Shown here: piece after piece, positions 42,710-50,730 of the stretch | How positions within the stretch are numbered: the stretch's first letter is position 1 | Layout: each line of letters starts with the position of its first letter | Made by a program: the position numbers and the translations under genes | The notes under the pieces: generated by a model | The model's database searches: none | Told to the model about the DNA's origin: nothing | The model's input: the letters and a program-made list of their open reading frames with translations, nothing else | Origin: CAWAMD01 sp963783045 | GTDB taxonomy: Bacteria > Actinomycetota > Nitriliruptoria > Nitriliruptorales > Nitriliruptoraceae | Assembly (NCBI GenBank): GCA_963783045.1 | Contig: CAWAMD010000005.1 | Location: 1,302,001 to 1,366,000 of the forward strand | Length of the DNA stretch: 64,000 nt | Direction: 5' to 3'

Positions 42710-43962
42710 GGCCACTGGACTCCCAGTGCCTCGGCCACGCGGACGGCGGACACGACGCCGTCCTCGTGGAACCCGTACCGATGGTACGCGCCGGCGTAGA
42801 ACGTGTTCCGGGTTCCGCTGAGCTCGGCGAGCCCGTCCTGGGTGGCGACCGACTCGGGGGTGTAGCGCGGGTGGGTGTAGATCGTGCGGTAGCGGACGGT
42901 CTCCGGCCGGGGCGGCGTGGACGGGTTGAGGGTGACGATCACGTCCTCGTCGGTGTCGAGCGACTGCAGCCGGCCCAGGTCGTAGGACAGCGACACGGCC
43001 TGCGTGGGACGCCGGCAGTCGGCCAGCAGGTAGCTCCAGGAGGCACGGGCGGCCGGGGCGCGCGGCAGCAGCGACGCGTCGCTGTGCAGCCACGCCTCGT
43101 TCGTCGAGTACTCCCAGGCGCCGAGCAGCTCCTTCTCGGCGACGCTCGGGTCGTCGAGGAGCTCGAGGGCCTCGTCGGCGTGCGTGGCGACCACCACGGC
43201 GTCGAACCGGTGGCGCACACCGGAGACGAGCCGAAGGTCGATCCCGTCGTCGTCGCGACGGATCGACGCGACCCCGTCCCCGGTGTGCAGCCGGCGGCCG
43301 AGGGGGGCGGCCAGCTTTGCGACGTAGGTCTGCGCACCGCCGGTGACCGTGCGCCACGGGTGGTGCGTGGTGACGCCGAGCAGTCCGTGGTTGTCGAAGA
43401 AGCGCAGGAGCGTGTCGAGAGGGAACCGCTCGGCGACCTCGGGCCCCGACGACCAGATCGCCGCGGCCATCGGCACCAGGTAGTGGTTGGCGAACTGGTG
43501 CCCGAACCCGGCCTGGCGCAGGAAGCGACCGAGGGGCACCTGCCGGGTCCGCGCGTCGCCGACGAGCCGCCGCCCGAGCCGGTTGAACCGGAGGATGTCG
43601 GCGACGAAGCGGTGGTAGCGCACGTCGAGGAGGTTGCCGGGCTGGGCGGCGAGCCCGCGCAGGCTCCCGGCGTACTCGAGGTCGCAGCGCTCGCAGCGCA
43701 GGCCGAAGGACATGTCGCTCGGCTGCGTCGCGACGCCGACCTCGTCGAGGAGCCGCGTGAAGCTCGGGTAGGTCGCCTCGTTGTAGACGATGAAGCCGGT
43801 GTCCACGGGCAGGGTCCTGCCATCGGTGGTGGCGAATCCCACCGTGTTCGTGTGGCCGCCGGGGCGGGGCTCGCGCTCGAAGACGTGCACCTCGTGGCGG
43901 CGGTCGAGCAGCCAGGCGGTGGCGAGGCCGGCGATGCCGGTGCCGATGACGGCGATGCGCAC
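42706..43962 (-). CDS. FAD-dependent oxidoreductase (amine oxidase-like)
   Basis: The 418-residue flavoprotein has an N-terminal Rossmann motif (VRIAVIGTGIAGLATAWLL; GTGIAG at 7-12), EREPRPGGHTNTV, DTGFIVYNEATYPSF and a C-terminal FAD contact near FYAGAYHRYGFHEDG. It belongs to the NAD(P)-binding amine oxidase-like proteins seen upstream of DUF1365 and CFA synthase genes, and may desaturate or oxidise acyl chains. GGAGGAGG lies six bases before the GTG, the strongest site in the operon, consistent with its being the first gene. Confidence 0.92.
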   Translation of the reverse strand: MRIAVIGTGIAGLATAWLLDRRHEVHVFEREPRPGGHTNTVGFATTDGRTLPVDTGFIVYNEATYPSFTRLLDEVGVATQPSDMSFGLRCERCDLEYAGSLRGLAAQPGNLLDVRYHRFVADILRFNRLGRRLVGDARTRQVPLGRFLRQAGFGHQFANHYLVPMAAAIWSSGPEVAERFPLDTLLRFFDNHGLLGVTTHHPWRTVTGGAQTYVAKLAAPLGRRLHTGDGVASIRRDDDGIDLRLVSGVRHRFDAVVVATHADEALELLDDPSVAEKELLGAWEYSTNEAWLHSDASLLPRAPAARASWSYLLADCRRPTQAVSLSYDLGRLQSLDTDEDVIVTLNPSTPPRPETVRYRTIYTHPRYTPESVATQDGLAELSGTRNTFYAGAYHRYGFHEDGVVSAVRVAEALGVQWP

Positions 43963-44063
43963 GGTGCCTCCTCCTGGGATGGCCGGGAACCGGTGGCGTG
44001 GGGTGTCATGCCTGGTTCGGTGCATGGGCACGGCCGGTTGGGTGGCTGCTAGAACGGGGCGCC

Positions 44064-45230
44064 ATGTCCCGCCGCCGCCCCCGTCCCTCGCTCGCGCCCG
44101 CGCTGACGACCCTCAGCCTCGTGCGGCTCCTGCTCAACAGCGTCGAGCGGTCCGTCTACCCGTTCCTGCCGGCGATCGCGCGGGGCCTGAACGTGCCGCT
44201 CGCGCAGGCGGGGCTGCTGCTGACGGCCCGCGCCGGCGGCGCCTTCACCGTCCCGTTCACCGTGGCGGTGGGCGGGCGCGGCGGCCGCCACCGTCGGCTG
44301 GCGATGGTCGCGCTCGGCCTGTTCGTGGCGGCGATGCTGCTGGCGGGCGGGCCCGGGCTGTACGCGACGACGATGGCGGGGTTCGTGCTGTTCGGGGCGG
44401 CCCGGCCGGCCTACGACGTGGCGTCGCAGGCCTACCTGTCGGACCGCACGCCCTACGAGCGGCGGGCCCGGATCCTGGCCGTCCTCGAGCTGACCTACGC
44501 GGGCGGGCTGCTCGTCGGCGCGCCCGTGGTCGGGTGGCTCATCGGCCGGTTCAGCTGGCGCGCGCCGTTCCTGGCGGCGGCGGTCGTGGCGCTGGCCGCG
44601 CTCGCGGCCGTCCAGGTCACGCTGGCCGACGGCGGGAGCGTGCGGGCCCCGCGCCTGCCCCGGTCGTTCCGTCCCGACGCGGACGGGATCGCGCTGCTCG
44701 CCACCATGTTCCTCTTCACGTTCGGGACCGACGTGACCCTCGTGGTCTTCGGCGCCTGGCTCGAGCAGGACTTCGGGCTCTCGCTGCTCGCCCTCGGCGG
44801 CGTGTCGACGCTCGTGGGGCTCGCGGAGCTCGCCGGGGAGTCGTTCACGCTCGCGTTCGGCGACCGGATCGGCAAGCGGCGGACGGTCGCGACCGGCCTC
44901 GTCATGGGCCTGGCCGCCTACCTGCTGCTGCCGTTCACCGACACGTCGGTCGCGACCGGGCTCGCGACGCTCGCGCTGGCGCTGGCCGGGTTCGAGCTGA
45001 CGATCGTCGCCGGGATCCCGATGGCGAGCGAGATGCAGCCCGACACCCGGTCGAGCTTCCTGGCACTGACCGGGGTGGCGCTGGCGGCGGCGCGCGGCGT
45101 CTCGGCGGCCGTGTCGCCACGCATCTTCGCGGCCTGGGGGCTGGCCGGGAACGCCCACGTGTCGGCCGCCGCCTATGCGCTCGCGCTGACGCTCCTGGTG
45201 CTGCGAGTACGGGAGCGTGGCCTGCGGTGA
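44064..45230 (+). CDS. MFS transporter
   Basis: The 388-residue protein has about twelve predicted helices and major facilitator patterns: an N-terminal helix after a basic start, ARGLNVPLAQAGLLL, the GGRGGRHRRLAM loop in the position of the motif A basic loop, and GDRIGKRRTVATGLVMGLAA between helices 8 and 9. The substrate is unknown. It may be leaderless or weakly initiated, since no clear ribosome site precedes the ATG; TAGAAC ends eight bases upstream. The stop overlaps a GTG reading into the next gene, but the better start for that gene lies further on. Confidence 0.9.
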   Translation: MSRRRPRPSLAPALTTLSLVRLLLNSVERSVYPFLPAIARGLNVPLAQAGLLLTARAGGAFTVPFTVAVGGRGGRHRRLAMVALGLFVAAMLLAGGPGLYATTMAGFVLFGAARPAYDVASQAYLSDRTPYERRARILAVLELTYAGGLLVGAPVVGWLIGRFSWRAPFLAAAVVALAALAAVQVTLADGGSVRAPRLPRSFRPDADGIALLATMFLFTFGTDVTLVVFGAWLEQDFGLSLLALGGVSTLVGLAELAGESFTLAFGDRIGKRRTVATGLVMGLAAYLLLPFTDTSVATGLATLALALAGFELTIVAGIPMASEMQPDTRSSFLALTGVALAAARGVSAAVSPRIFAAWGLAGNAHVSAAAYALALTLLVLRVRERGLR

Positions 45231-45265
45231 CCTGCTACACACGGGGCCGAGCGGGAGGAGAGCAC

Positions 45266-46507
45266 GTGGCCGAGGACGTGGCGAGCACCGAGAGTGGCGA
45301 GCACGACGGCGTGGCGAGCACCGACGACGTGGCGAGCACCGACGACGCCCCGGAGCGGGCAGCGTTCCAGAACGAGATCTACCTGCAGGGCATGGGCGGC
45401 GTGCAGCCGAGCTTCCCGATGTCCTACGCGCAGCTGCAGCGCGAGGCCCGGGAGGTCCTCGACGAGCGCGCCTACGGGTACGTCGCCGGCGGGGCAGGCA
45501 CCGAGTCCACGATGGACGCGAACCGCGCCGCGTTCGAGCGCTGGCGGATCGTTCCCCGGATGCTGCGCGACGTGTCGCGCCGGGACCTGTCGGTCGAGCT
45601 GTTCGGCCAGCGGCTGCCCACGCCGATCATGCTCGCGCCCATCGGGGTCCAGTCGATCATCCACGAGGACGCCGAGGTCGCGGCCGCCCGCGCGGCCGCG
45701 TCGGTCGACGTGCCGACCGTGCTGTCCACCGCCTCGTCGCGCACGCTCGAGGACGTCGCCGAGGCCGCCGGGGACGCACCCCGCTGGTTCCAGCTGTACT
45801 GGCCGGCCGACCCCGCGGTGGCCGCGAGCCTCGTGCGGCGCGCCGAGGCCGCCGGCTACGGCGCGATCGTCGTGACCGCCGACACGAAGCTGCTCGCATG
45901 GCGGCCCCGTGACCTCGAGACCGCCTACCTGCCGTTCCTGCACGGCGAGGGCGTCGCCAACTACCTGTCCGACCCCGCCTTCCTCGAGCCGCTCGACGCC
46001 ACGCCCGAGCAGGACCCGCAGTCGGCGATCCTTCGCTGGGTGCAGATCTTCTCGGAGCGGGCGCTGGCCTGGACCGACCTCGCGACCCTGCGCGAGCACA
46101 CGTCGCTGCCGATCCTGGTGAAGGGCATCCTGCATCCCGGCGACGCCCGGCTCGCGGTCGAGCACGGCGCCGACGGGATCGTCGTCTCGAACCACGGCGG
46201 TCGGCAGGTGGACGGCGCGATCGGGGCGCTCGACGCGCTCCCCGGCGTCGTCGAGGCCGCCGGCGACCTGCCGGTGCTGTTCGACTCGGGGATCCGCTCC
46301 GGCGCGGACGTCGCGAAGGCCATGGCCCTCGGTGCCCGGGCGGTGTTCGTCGGCCGTCCGTACGCCTGGGGGCTCGCGCTCGGCGGCGAGGAGGGCGTGC
46401 GTCACGTGCTGCGCAGCCTGCTCGCCGAGCTCGACCTCACCCTGGCGCTCTCGGGCGTCACGGCCGTTGGGGACCTGTCGACGGACCTCCTGACGCTGGC
46501 GCGGTGA
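45266..46507 (+). CDS. Lactate 2-monooxygenase-like alpha-hydroxy-acid oxidising flavoprotein
   Basis: This 413-residue FMN enzyme follows the lactate monooxygenase pattern: FQNEIYLQGMGGVQPSFPMS, YGYVAGGAGTESTMDANRAA, MLAPIGVQSIIHEDAEVAAA, ILVKGILHPGDARLAVEHGA, SNHGGRQ with the catalytic His310, and VFVGRPYAWGLALGGEEG. It should oxidise lactate or another 2-hydroxy acid using oxygen. The GTG at 45266 has GGAGGAG five to ten bases upstream; a GTG at 45227 overlapping the MFS stop is an alternative. The first 35 residues include a duplicated VASTDD motif and look disordered. Confidence 0.9.
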   Translation: MAEDVASTESGEHDGVASTDDVASTDDAPERAAFQNEIYLQGMGGVQPSFPMSYAQLQREAREVLDERAYGYVAGGAGTESTMDANRAAFERWRIVPRMLRDVSRRDLSVELFGQRLPTPIMLAPIGVQSIIHEDAEVAAARAAASVDVPTVLSTASSRTLEDVAEAAGDAPRWFQLYWPADPAVAASLVRRAEAAGYGAIVVTADTKLLAWRPRDLETAYLPFLHGEGVANYLSDPAFLEPLDATPEQDPQSAILRWVQIFSERALAWTDLATLREHTSLPILVKGILHPGDARLAVEHGADGIVVSNHGGRQVDGAIGALDALPGVVEAAGDLPVLFDSGIRSGADVAKAMALGARAVFVGRPYAWGLALGGEEGVRHVLRSLLAELDLTLALSGVTAVGDLSTDLLTLAR

Positions 46508-46511
46508 CGCC

Positions 46512-47000
46512 TCAGGGCTGCAGCAGGTCGACGATGGGCAGCTGCTGCCTCGGCTCGGCGACCCCGACGATGGCGCCGGCGACCCGCTCGTCCCGCGCCG
46601 CGGCGTCGAGCCGGTCGCACACGGCCCGCGCCGACTCGTCCGGGTCGACGCCGAGGTTGTGGCCGACGCACACCATCGTGCCGCGCAGCCGCTTGGCCGC
46701 GTCCAGCCAGTCCGCGTCGACACCGGCGCGGGGGATCCTCAGCAGGCCGGTCTCCTGCTCGTCCTCGAGCCGGAGCTCATCGGGGGTCACGGTGAAGCCG
46801 AGCCGTGCTCCCTTCGGCAGCGTCCGGCCGTAGAAGCGGTCGAGCACCGCGAGTCCGCGCTCGACGAGGTGCTGGAAGAGGCCGCCGGCGATCAGGCGGG
46901 GCCGCTCCTCGTCGGGGGCCTCGAGGTCGACGACGGCGAGCGGCCGTCCCCGCAGCACGAGGAAGCGGATGGAGGCGGCGGCAGCGTCACGGGTGGCCAT
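46512..47000 (-). CDS. Hypothetical protein
   Basis: The 162-residue product is not recognised. It begins MATRDAAAASIRFLVLRGRP, appears soluble with mixed alpha/beta content, and contains two cysteines in short motifs (TMVCVGHNLGVDPDE and RAVCDRLDAA). It converges on the lactate monooxygenase-like gene with only four bases between their stops. A TACCCT -10 element about 30 bases upstream supports the start. The regular structure and codon bias suggest a real gene. Confidence 0.62.
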   Translation of the reverse strand: MATRDAAAASIRFLVLRGRPLAVVDLEAPDEERPRLIAGGLFQHLVERGLAVLDRFYGRTLPKGARLGFTVTPDELRLEDEQETGLLRIPRAGVDADWLDAAKRLRGTMVCVGHNLGVDPDESARAVCDRLDAAARDERVAGAIVGVAEPRQQLPIVDLLQP

Positions 47001-47030
47001 CGTCACGGCTCTCGTCGGGTCGTCCCGTCG

Positions 47031-47036
47031 AGGGTA
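47031..47036 (-). promoter_or_regulatory. Candidate -10 element (TACCCT) for the hypothetical gene at 46512-47000
   Basis: On the minus strand TACCCT lies 30 bases before the ATG, predicting a leader of about 23 bases with a weak GAGAG ribosome site. The region is shared with the divergent exonuclease gene. Confidence 0.35.
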
Positions 47037-47151
47037 GGCAGTCGTGTCAACGCCTCCCACCCGTGCTGCGGCCGGAGCACGCCGCACGACCGGTATGGTC
47101 CCCGTCGATGACACCCGGGATCCCGGGGCCGCGAGGGGAAGAGAGACGCGC

Positions 47152-48177
47152 GTGCCCACGCTGCTCGCTGTGGACGGCAACTCGCTGGCGCACCGTGCCT
47201 ACCACGCGCTCGTCCGCGAGCAGCTGCCGGGCGACTGGCTGACGGGCGGGGTCGTGCAGATGCTCGCGTCGGCCTGGCGGCAGGGCGGGATCGAGTCGCC
47301 GGCCGGCGCCGGCGCCGGCTACGACGGGATCGTCGTGGCGTTCGACTCGCCCCACAACCGCCGCAAGGAGCAGTTTCCCGGCTACAAGGCCCACCGCCCC
47401 GACAAGGACCCGGAGCTGACGCGTCAGCTCGGTCGCTGTCGCGAGGGGCTGGCGGCCTGCGGTTTCACGATCGCTGAGGTGCACGGGGCGGAGGCCGACG
47501 ACCTGCTCGCGGCCGCGGCCGACGCCTGCGACGAGCGTGGCTGGCGGTGCGACGTGCTGTCCTCCGACCGTGACCTCGTCGCGCTCGTCAGCGACACGGT
47601 GCGGCTGCTGCGGCCCCGGCGCTCCATGGCGGACCTCCACGTCCTCGACCCCGCGGCCGTGCGGGCCGAGTACGGGGTGGCGCCGTGGCAGTACACGGAC
47701 CTGGCCGCCCTGCGCGGCGATCCGTCGGACGGCCTCGACGGCGTGCGCGGCATCGGCCCGAAGACGGCGGCCCGGCTCCTGCGCGACTACGGGCACGTCC
47801 CCGGGATCTACGCGGTGCTGCCCAACCTGCCGACACGGCTCGAGCGGGCGCTTCGGGCCGGCCGCGACAACGTCGAGCGCAACCTGATGCTCATGGCGCC
47901 GATCCCCGGCCTGAGCGTCAACGTCGACGACGCGGTGGATGGCGGGGTCGACCTCGCGACGGTCGAGCAGGCGCTCGGCCGCCTGGGGCTCGCCGACGCG
48001 GCCGACAGCCTGCGCTTCGCCATGCGCCGTCGTCCGCTTCCGCCCCTGCCGCCACCGCCGACCGACGACCCGACGGAGGTCGTCGACGCCCGGACGCCGG
48101 CGGTGCCCACCTCGGCGGCACGTGGGATCAGCCAGCCGGTGCCCGCCCGGGACGGTGTGCAGACATCGCTGTTCTGA
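47152..48177 (+). CDS. Stand-alone 5'-3' exonuclease (Pol I N-terminal type) with C-terminal clamp-binding motif
   Basis: The 341-residue protein matches the 5'-3' exonuclease/FEN domain of DNA polymerase I without the polymerase: LLAVDGNSLAHRAYHALV, FDSPHNRRKEQFPGYKAHRP, EADDLLAAAADACDERG, VLSSDRDLVALVSDTVRLL, and the helix-hairpin-helix DGVRGIGPKTAARLL. These carry the metal-binding acidic residues. A proline-rich tail ends in QTSLF at the extreme C-terminus (residues 337-341), which fits the bacterial beta-clamp-binding consensus QxxLF. It should remove RNA primers or flaps at the fork. GAGGGGAAGAGAG precedes the GTG. Confidence 0.9.
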   Translation: MPTLLAVDGNSLAHRAYHALVREQLPGDWLTGGVVQMLASAWRQGGIESPAGAGAGYDGIVVAFDSPHNRRKEQFPGYKAHRPDKDPELTRQLGRCREGLAACGFTIAEVHGAEADDLLAAAADACDERGWRCDVLSSDRDLVALVSDTVRLLRPRRSMADLHVLDPAAVRAEYGVAPWQYTDLAALRGDPSDGLDGVRGIGPKTAARLLRDYGHVPGIYAVLPNLPTRLERALRAGRDNVERNLMLMAPIPGLSVNVDDAVDGGVDLATVEQALGRLGLADAADSLRFAMRRRPLPPLPPPPTDDPTEVVDARTPAVPTSAARGISQPVPARDGVQTSLF

Positions 48178-48210
48178 CCACGACGACACGTATGACCGGC
48201 AGAACGAGGA

Positions 48211-48253
48211 CCGGCGCGGACGCGGCAGGAGGGGTGTGCCGCGTCCGCGCCGG
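48211..48253 (+). terminator. Perfect 17-bp hairpin after the exonuclease gene
   Basis: CCGGCGCGGACGCGGCA pairs with its exact complement across a nine-base loop, starting about 33 bases after the exonuclease stop. No U-run follows. It separates that gene from the MarR/peroxiredoxin unit. Confidence 0.7.
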
Positions 48254-48411
48254 AGAGGCCTCAGCTGGGGAGAGCCAAGGCCGGGCGGGAGCCGTTTGTC
48301 TCATCGAGAAGATACTCAACGTCAAGACATCAGGCAAGATGGCACCCTGCCGTCCGTCCACTGTCAGGGCGTCCGCGCCCCCACGGACGGCAGAACACGA
48401 GGAGCAGCACC
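48254..48411 (+). promoter_or_regulatory. Promoter/operator region of the MarR gene
   Basis: No gene is seen. The segment 48294-48340 is markedly richer in A and T than its surroundings and contains GATACT and near-repeats of TCAA (CTCAACGTCAAG), which could be a MarR-type operator and promoter. A good ribosome site (GAGGAG) precedes the GTG at 48412. No exact palindrome stands out. Confidence 0.4.
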
Positions 48412-48903
48412 GTGCCGGGTGACCACGTCGACCATCTCACCGCCCAGTGGGCGCGGGAGCGGCCCGATCTCGACACGCGGGCGCTGGCCGTGGCGGCCCG
48501 TGTGATCCGCCTCGAGCGGTTCCTCGCGCGGGGCTCGGCTCGGGTCCTCGCGGAGTACGACCTCAACGAAGGCGAGTTCAGCGTCCTGACGGCGCTGCGA
48601 CGCGCCGGCGCGCCGTACCGGCTGACCCCCACCGACCTCTACCGTGCGCTGCTGCTGTCCTCGGGCGCGATGACGAACCGGATCGACCGCCTCGAGGAGC
48701 GCGGGCTCGTGCGCCGCGAGGCCGACCCGGTCGACCGGCGACGCACGCTCGTCGAGCTCACCGACGAGGGTCGGCGCATCACCGATGACGCGGTCGCGGC
48801 CCACGCACGGGCGGCCATGGCCCGGTTCTCGGCGCTGGACGAGGCCGAGCGTGAGCGTCTCGACGCGCTGCTGCGCCAGGTGCTGCTCGCCATCGAGGAG
48901 TGA
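48412..48903 (+). CDS. MarR family transcriptional regulator
   Basis: The 163-residue winged-helix regulator has the MarR core: LARVIRLERF-type helix 1, EFSVLTALRRAG, LTPTDLYRALLLSSGAMTNR as the recognition region, RIDRLEERGLVRREADPVDR and the wing DRRRTLVELTDEGRRI. It contains no cysteine, so direct thiol oxidation is not its signal. GAGGAGCAGCACC precedes the GTG. Its neighbour downstream is a 1-Cys peroxiredoxin, which suggests control of an oxidative-stress response or of its own operon. Confidence 0.92.
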   Translation: MPGDHVDHLTAQWARERPDLDTRALAVAARVIRLERFLARGSARVLAEYDLNEGEFSVLTALRRAGAPYRLTPTDLYRALLLSSGAMTNRIDRLEERGLVRREADPVDRRRTLVELTDEGRRITDDAVAAHARAAMARFSALDEAERERLDALLRQVLLAIEE

Positions 48904-49010
48904 GCGCCGCCACCGCAGCGACGTACGCACCGTTCCCACTCCCCGGCCTCGGCCTGCGGTCGTGACCTCCGTACGTTGCCCAGCCGATGGTTCGACACGA
49001 GGAGATCACG

Positions 49011-49643
49011 ATGGCCATTCGACTGGGCGACGAGGCCCCGAACTTCACCGCCCCGAGCACCGAGGGCGACATCGACTTCCACGACTGGAAGGACGGCAGC
49101 TGGGCGATCCTCTTCAGCCACCCCGCTGACTTCACGCCGGTCTGCACGACCGAGCTCGGCACGGTCGCCCGGCTCAAGCCGGAGTTCGACAAGCGCAACG
49201 TCAAGGCCATCGGCCTGAGCGTCGACCCGCTCGAGGACCACAAGGCGTGGAAGTCGGACATCGAGGAGACCCAGGGCACGCCCCTGAACTTCCCCGTGAT
49301 CGCGGACGAGGACCGCACCGTCGCCGACCTCTACGACATGATCCACCCGAAGGCCGACAGCACCCTCACGGTCCGGTCGGTGTTCGTCATCGACCCGTCC
49401 AACACGGTCCGCCTGACCCTGACCTACCCCGCCAGCACCGGCCGCAACTTCGACGAGCTGCTGCGCGTCATCGACTCGCTGCAGCTGACCGACAACCACC
49501 AGGTGGCCACCCCTGCCAACTGGGAGCACGGCGACCGGGTCATCGTCTCCCCGAAGATCCCGACGGACGAGGCGAAGCAGCGCTTCCCCAACGTCGAGGA
49601 GCTCAAGCCCTACCTGCGCTACACCGACGACCCGTCGGCCTGA
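49011..49643 (+). CDS. 1-Cys peroxiredoxin (Prx6 type)
   Basis: The 210-residue protein has the Prx6 pattern: IRLGDEAPNFTAPSTEGDID, the peroxidatic Cys45 in HPADFTPVCTTELG, KRNVKAIGLSVDPLEDHKAW, and the long C-terminal domain with TYPASTGRNFDELLRVIDSL and KPYLRYT. It reduces hydrogen peroxide and lipid peroxides. GAGGAG lies about six bases before the chosen ATG; an ATG at 48987 is upstream, but TACGTT at 48972-48977 suggests transcription starts close to it. In contrast to the paralogue at 4942-5409, the active cysteine is intact. Confidence 0.95.
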   Translation: MAIRLGDEAPNFTAPSTEGDIDFHDWKDGSWAILFSHPADFTPVCTTELGTVARLKPEFDKRNVKAIGLSVDPLEDHKAWKSDIEETQGTPLNFPVIADEDRTVADLYDMIHPKADSTLTVRSVFVIDPSNTVRLTLTYPASTGRNFDELLRVIDSLQLTDNHQVATPANWEHGDRVIVSPKIPTDEAKQRFPNVEELKPYLRYTDDPSA

Positions 49644-49660
49644 GCCCCTGGCACCTCGTC

Positions 49661-49691
49661 CGTGCGGCCCGGCGCTTCGCCGGGCCGCACG
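49661..49691. terminator. Bidirectional hairpin between convergent genes
   Basis: CGTGCGGCCCGGCG pairs exactly with CGCCGGGCCGCACG around a three-base loop. It sits between the peroxiredoxin stop and the stop of the convergent LysM transglycosylase gene, and can serve both. Confidence 0.75.
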
Positions 49692-49695
49692 CGTG

Positions 49696-50562
49696 TCAGC
49701 GGAAGCGCTCCTGCAGGGCCAGGATGTTGGCGATGTACTGGGCCGTGTCGGGGTAGATGCCGTTGCGGGCGATCGAGGCGAGCCCCTGGTAGTACCCGCC
49801 GAGGGTGAGTCGCTTGTCGCCGCCCGTCAGGTCGTAGAGGTAGTCGAGGAACGCGACGCCGGCGGTGATGTTGTCCTCGGGGTTCCGCATGTCGAGCGGC
49901 CGCTTGACCAGCGCGCGGCTCACGAAGCTCGCGGTGCCCGGCATCACCTGCATCGGACCGATCGCGCCCGTCGACGACACCTTGTCCATCTGCCAGCCCG
50001 ACTCCTGCCAGGCCAGCGCCTTCACGAACGAGGCGTTCCAGCCGTACCGGCGGGACACCGTCTCGATGATCGCCCCGACCTCGGCGCGGCTGACCGCCGG
50101 AACGGGCGGTGCGACCTCGGCCTCCCGGACCTGGGGCGCGGCCGGCGCCGGTGCCGGGCCGCCCGGGACCTTCAGCACCTGACCGACGTAGATCCGGTGG
50201 ACGTCTGCGATCCCGTTGGCGCGGGCGAGCGCGGCGGTACCGACGTGCAGCCGCGCGGCGATCACCGACAGCGCGTCGCCGGGCCGCACCGTGTAGGTCG
50301 ACGGCCTGGCCGTACCAGCCGAGGCCGGCGGGGTGCCACCTGGCGCGCGGAGCCGCTGTCCGACGACGATGTGGTTCGCGTCGCTGATGCCGTTGGCCGT
50401 CGCGAGCTGCTGCACCGTCGTGCCGAGCCGCCGGGCGATCCCGGACAGGGTGTCCCCCGGACGCACGACGTAGCTGGCGGAGCCGCTGAGCACGAGTGCG
50501 CCCACGACCACGATGCCGATCAGTCCTCGACGGGCCGCACCCCGCTGCGATGCAGATGACAC
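49696..50562 (-). CDS. Secreted lytic transglycosylase with two LysM domains
   Basis: The 288-residue protein has an N-terminal signal or anchor helix (residues about 13-29), two LysM domains at about 31-74 and 90-133 (each with VRPGDTLS or VRPGDALS and a closing VGQ motif), a Pro/Ala linker, and an SLT domain from about 158. The catalytic glutamate is Glu187 (WQESGW), followed by GAIGPMQVMPGTA. It should bind and cleave peptidoglycan during growth or resuscitation. The GTG at 50562 was chosen because AGGGG lies seven bases upstream; a GTG two codons earlier is possible. Confidence 0.92.
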   Translation of the reverse strand: MSSASQRGAARRGLIGIVVVGALVLSGSASYVVRPGDTLSGIARRLGTTVQQLATANGISDANHIVVGQRLRAPGGTPPASAGTARPSTYTVRPGDALSVIAARLHVGTAALARANGIADVHRIYVGQVLKVPGGPAPAPAAPQVREAEVAPPVPAVSRAEVGAIIETVSRRYGWNASFVKALAWQESGWQMDKVSSTGAIGPMQVMPGTASFVSRALVKRPLDMRNPEDNITAGVAFLDYLYDLTGGDKRLTLGGYYQGLASIARNGIYPDTAQYIANILALQERFR

Positions 50563-50716
50563 GACCACCCCTGACGATGCGTTGATCCATGTGCGCTGTC
50601 CGTCAACCGTACCGGCGCACTGAGGTGCAGGACAACGGGTGTTCTTCGATGGGGCCACTGTGGCTGCAGTTCGGCGCCAGCCGAGGTGCCCTGCATCCGG
50701 CCGTCACGGCGCGGGC

Positions 50717-50722
50717 TACCGT
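50717..50722 (+). promoter_or_regulatory. Candidate -10 element (TACCGT) for leaderless glycosylase transcript
   Basis: TACCGT ends eight bases before the GTG at 50731. No ribosome site is present between them, so a leaderless transcript is likely. Confidence 0.4.
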
Positions 50723-50730
50723 TGGGCCCC

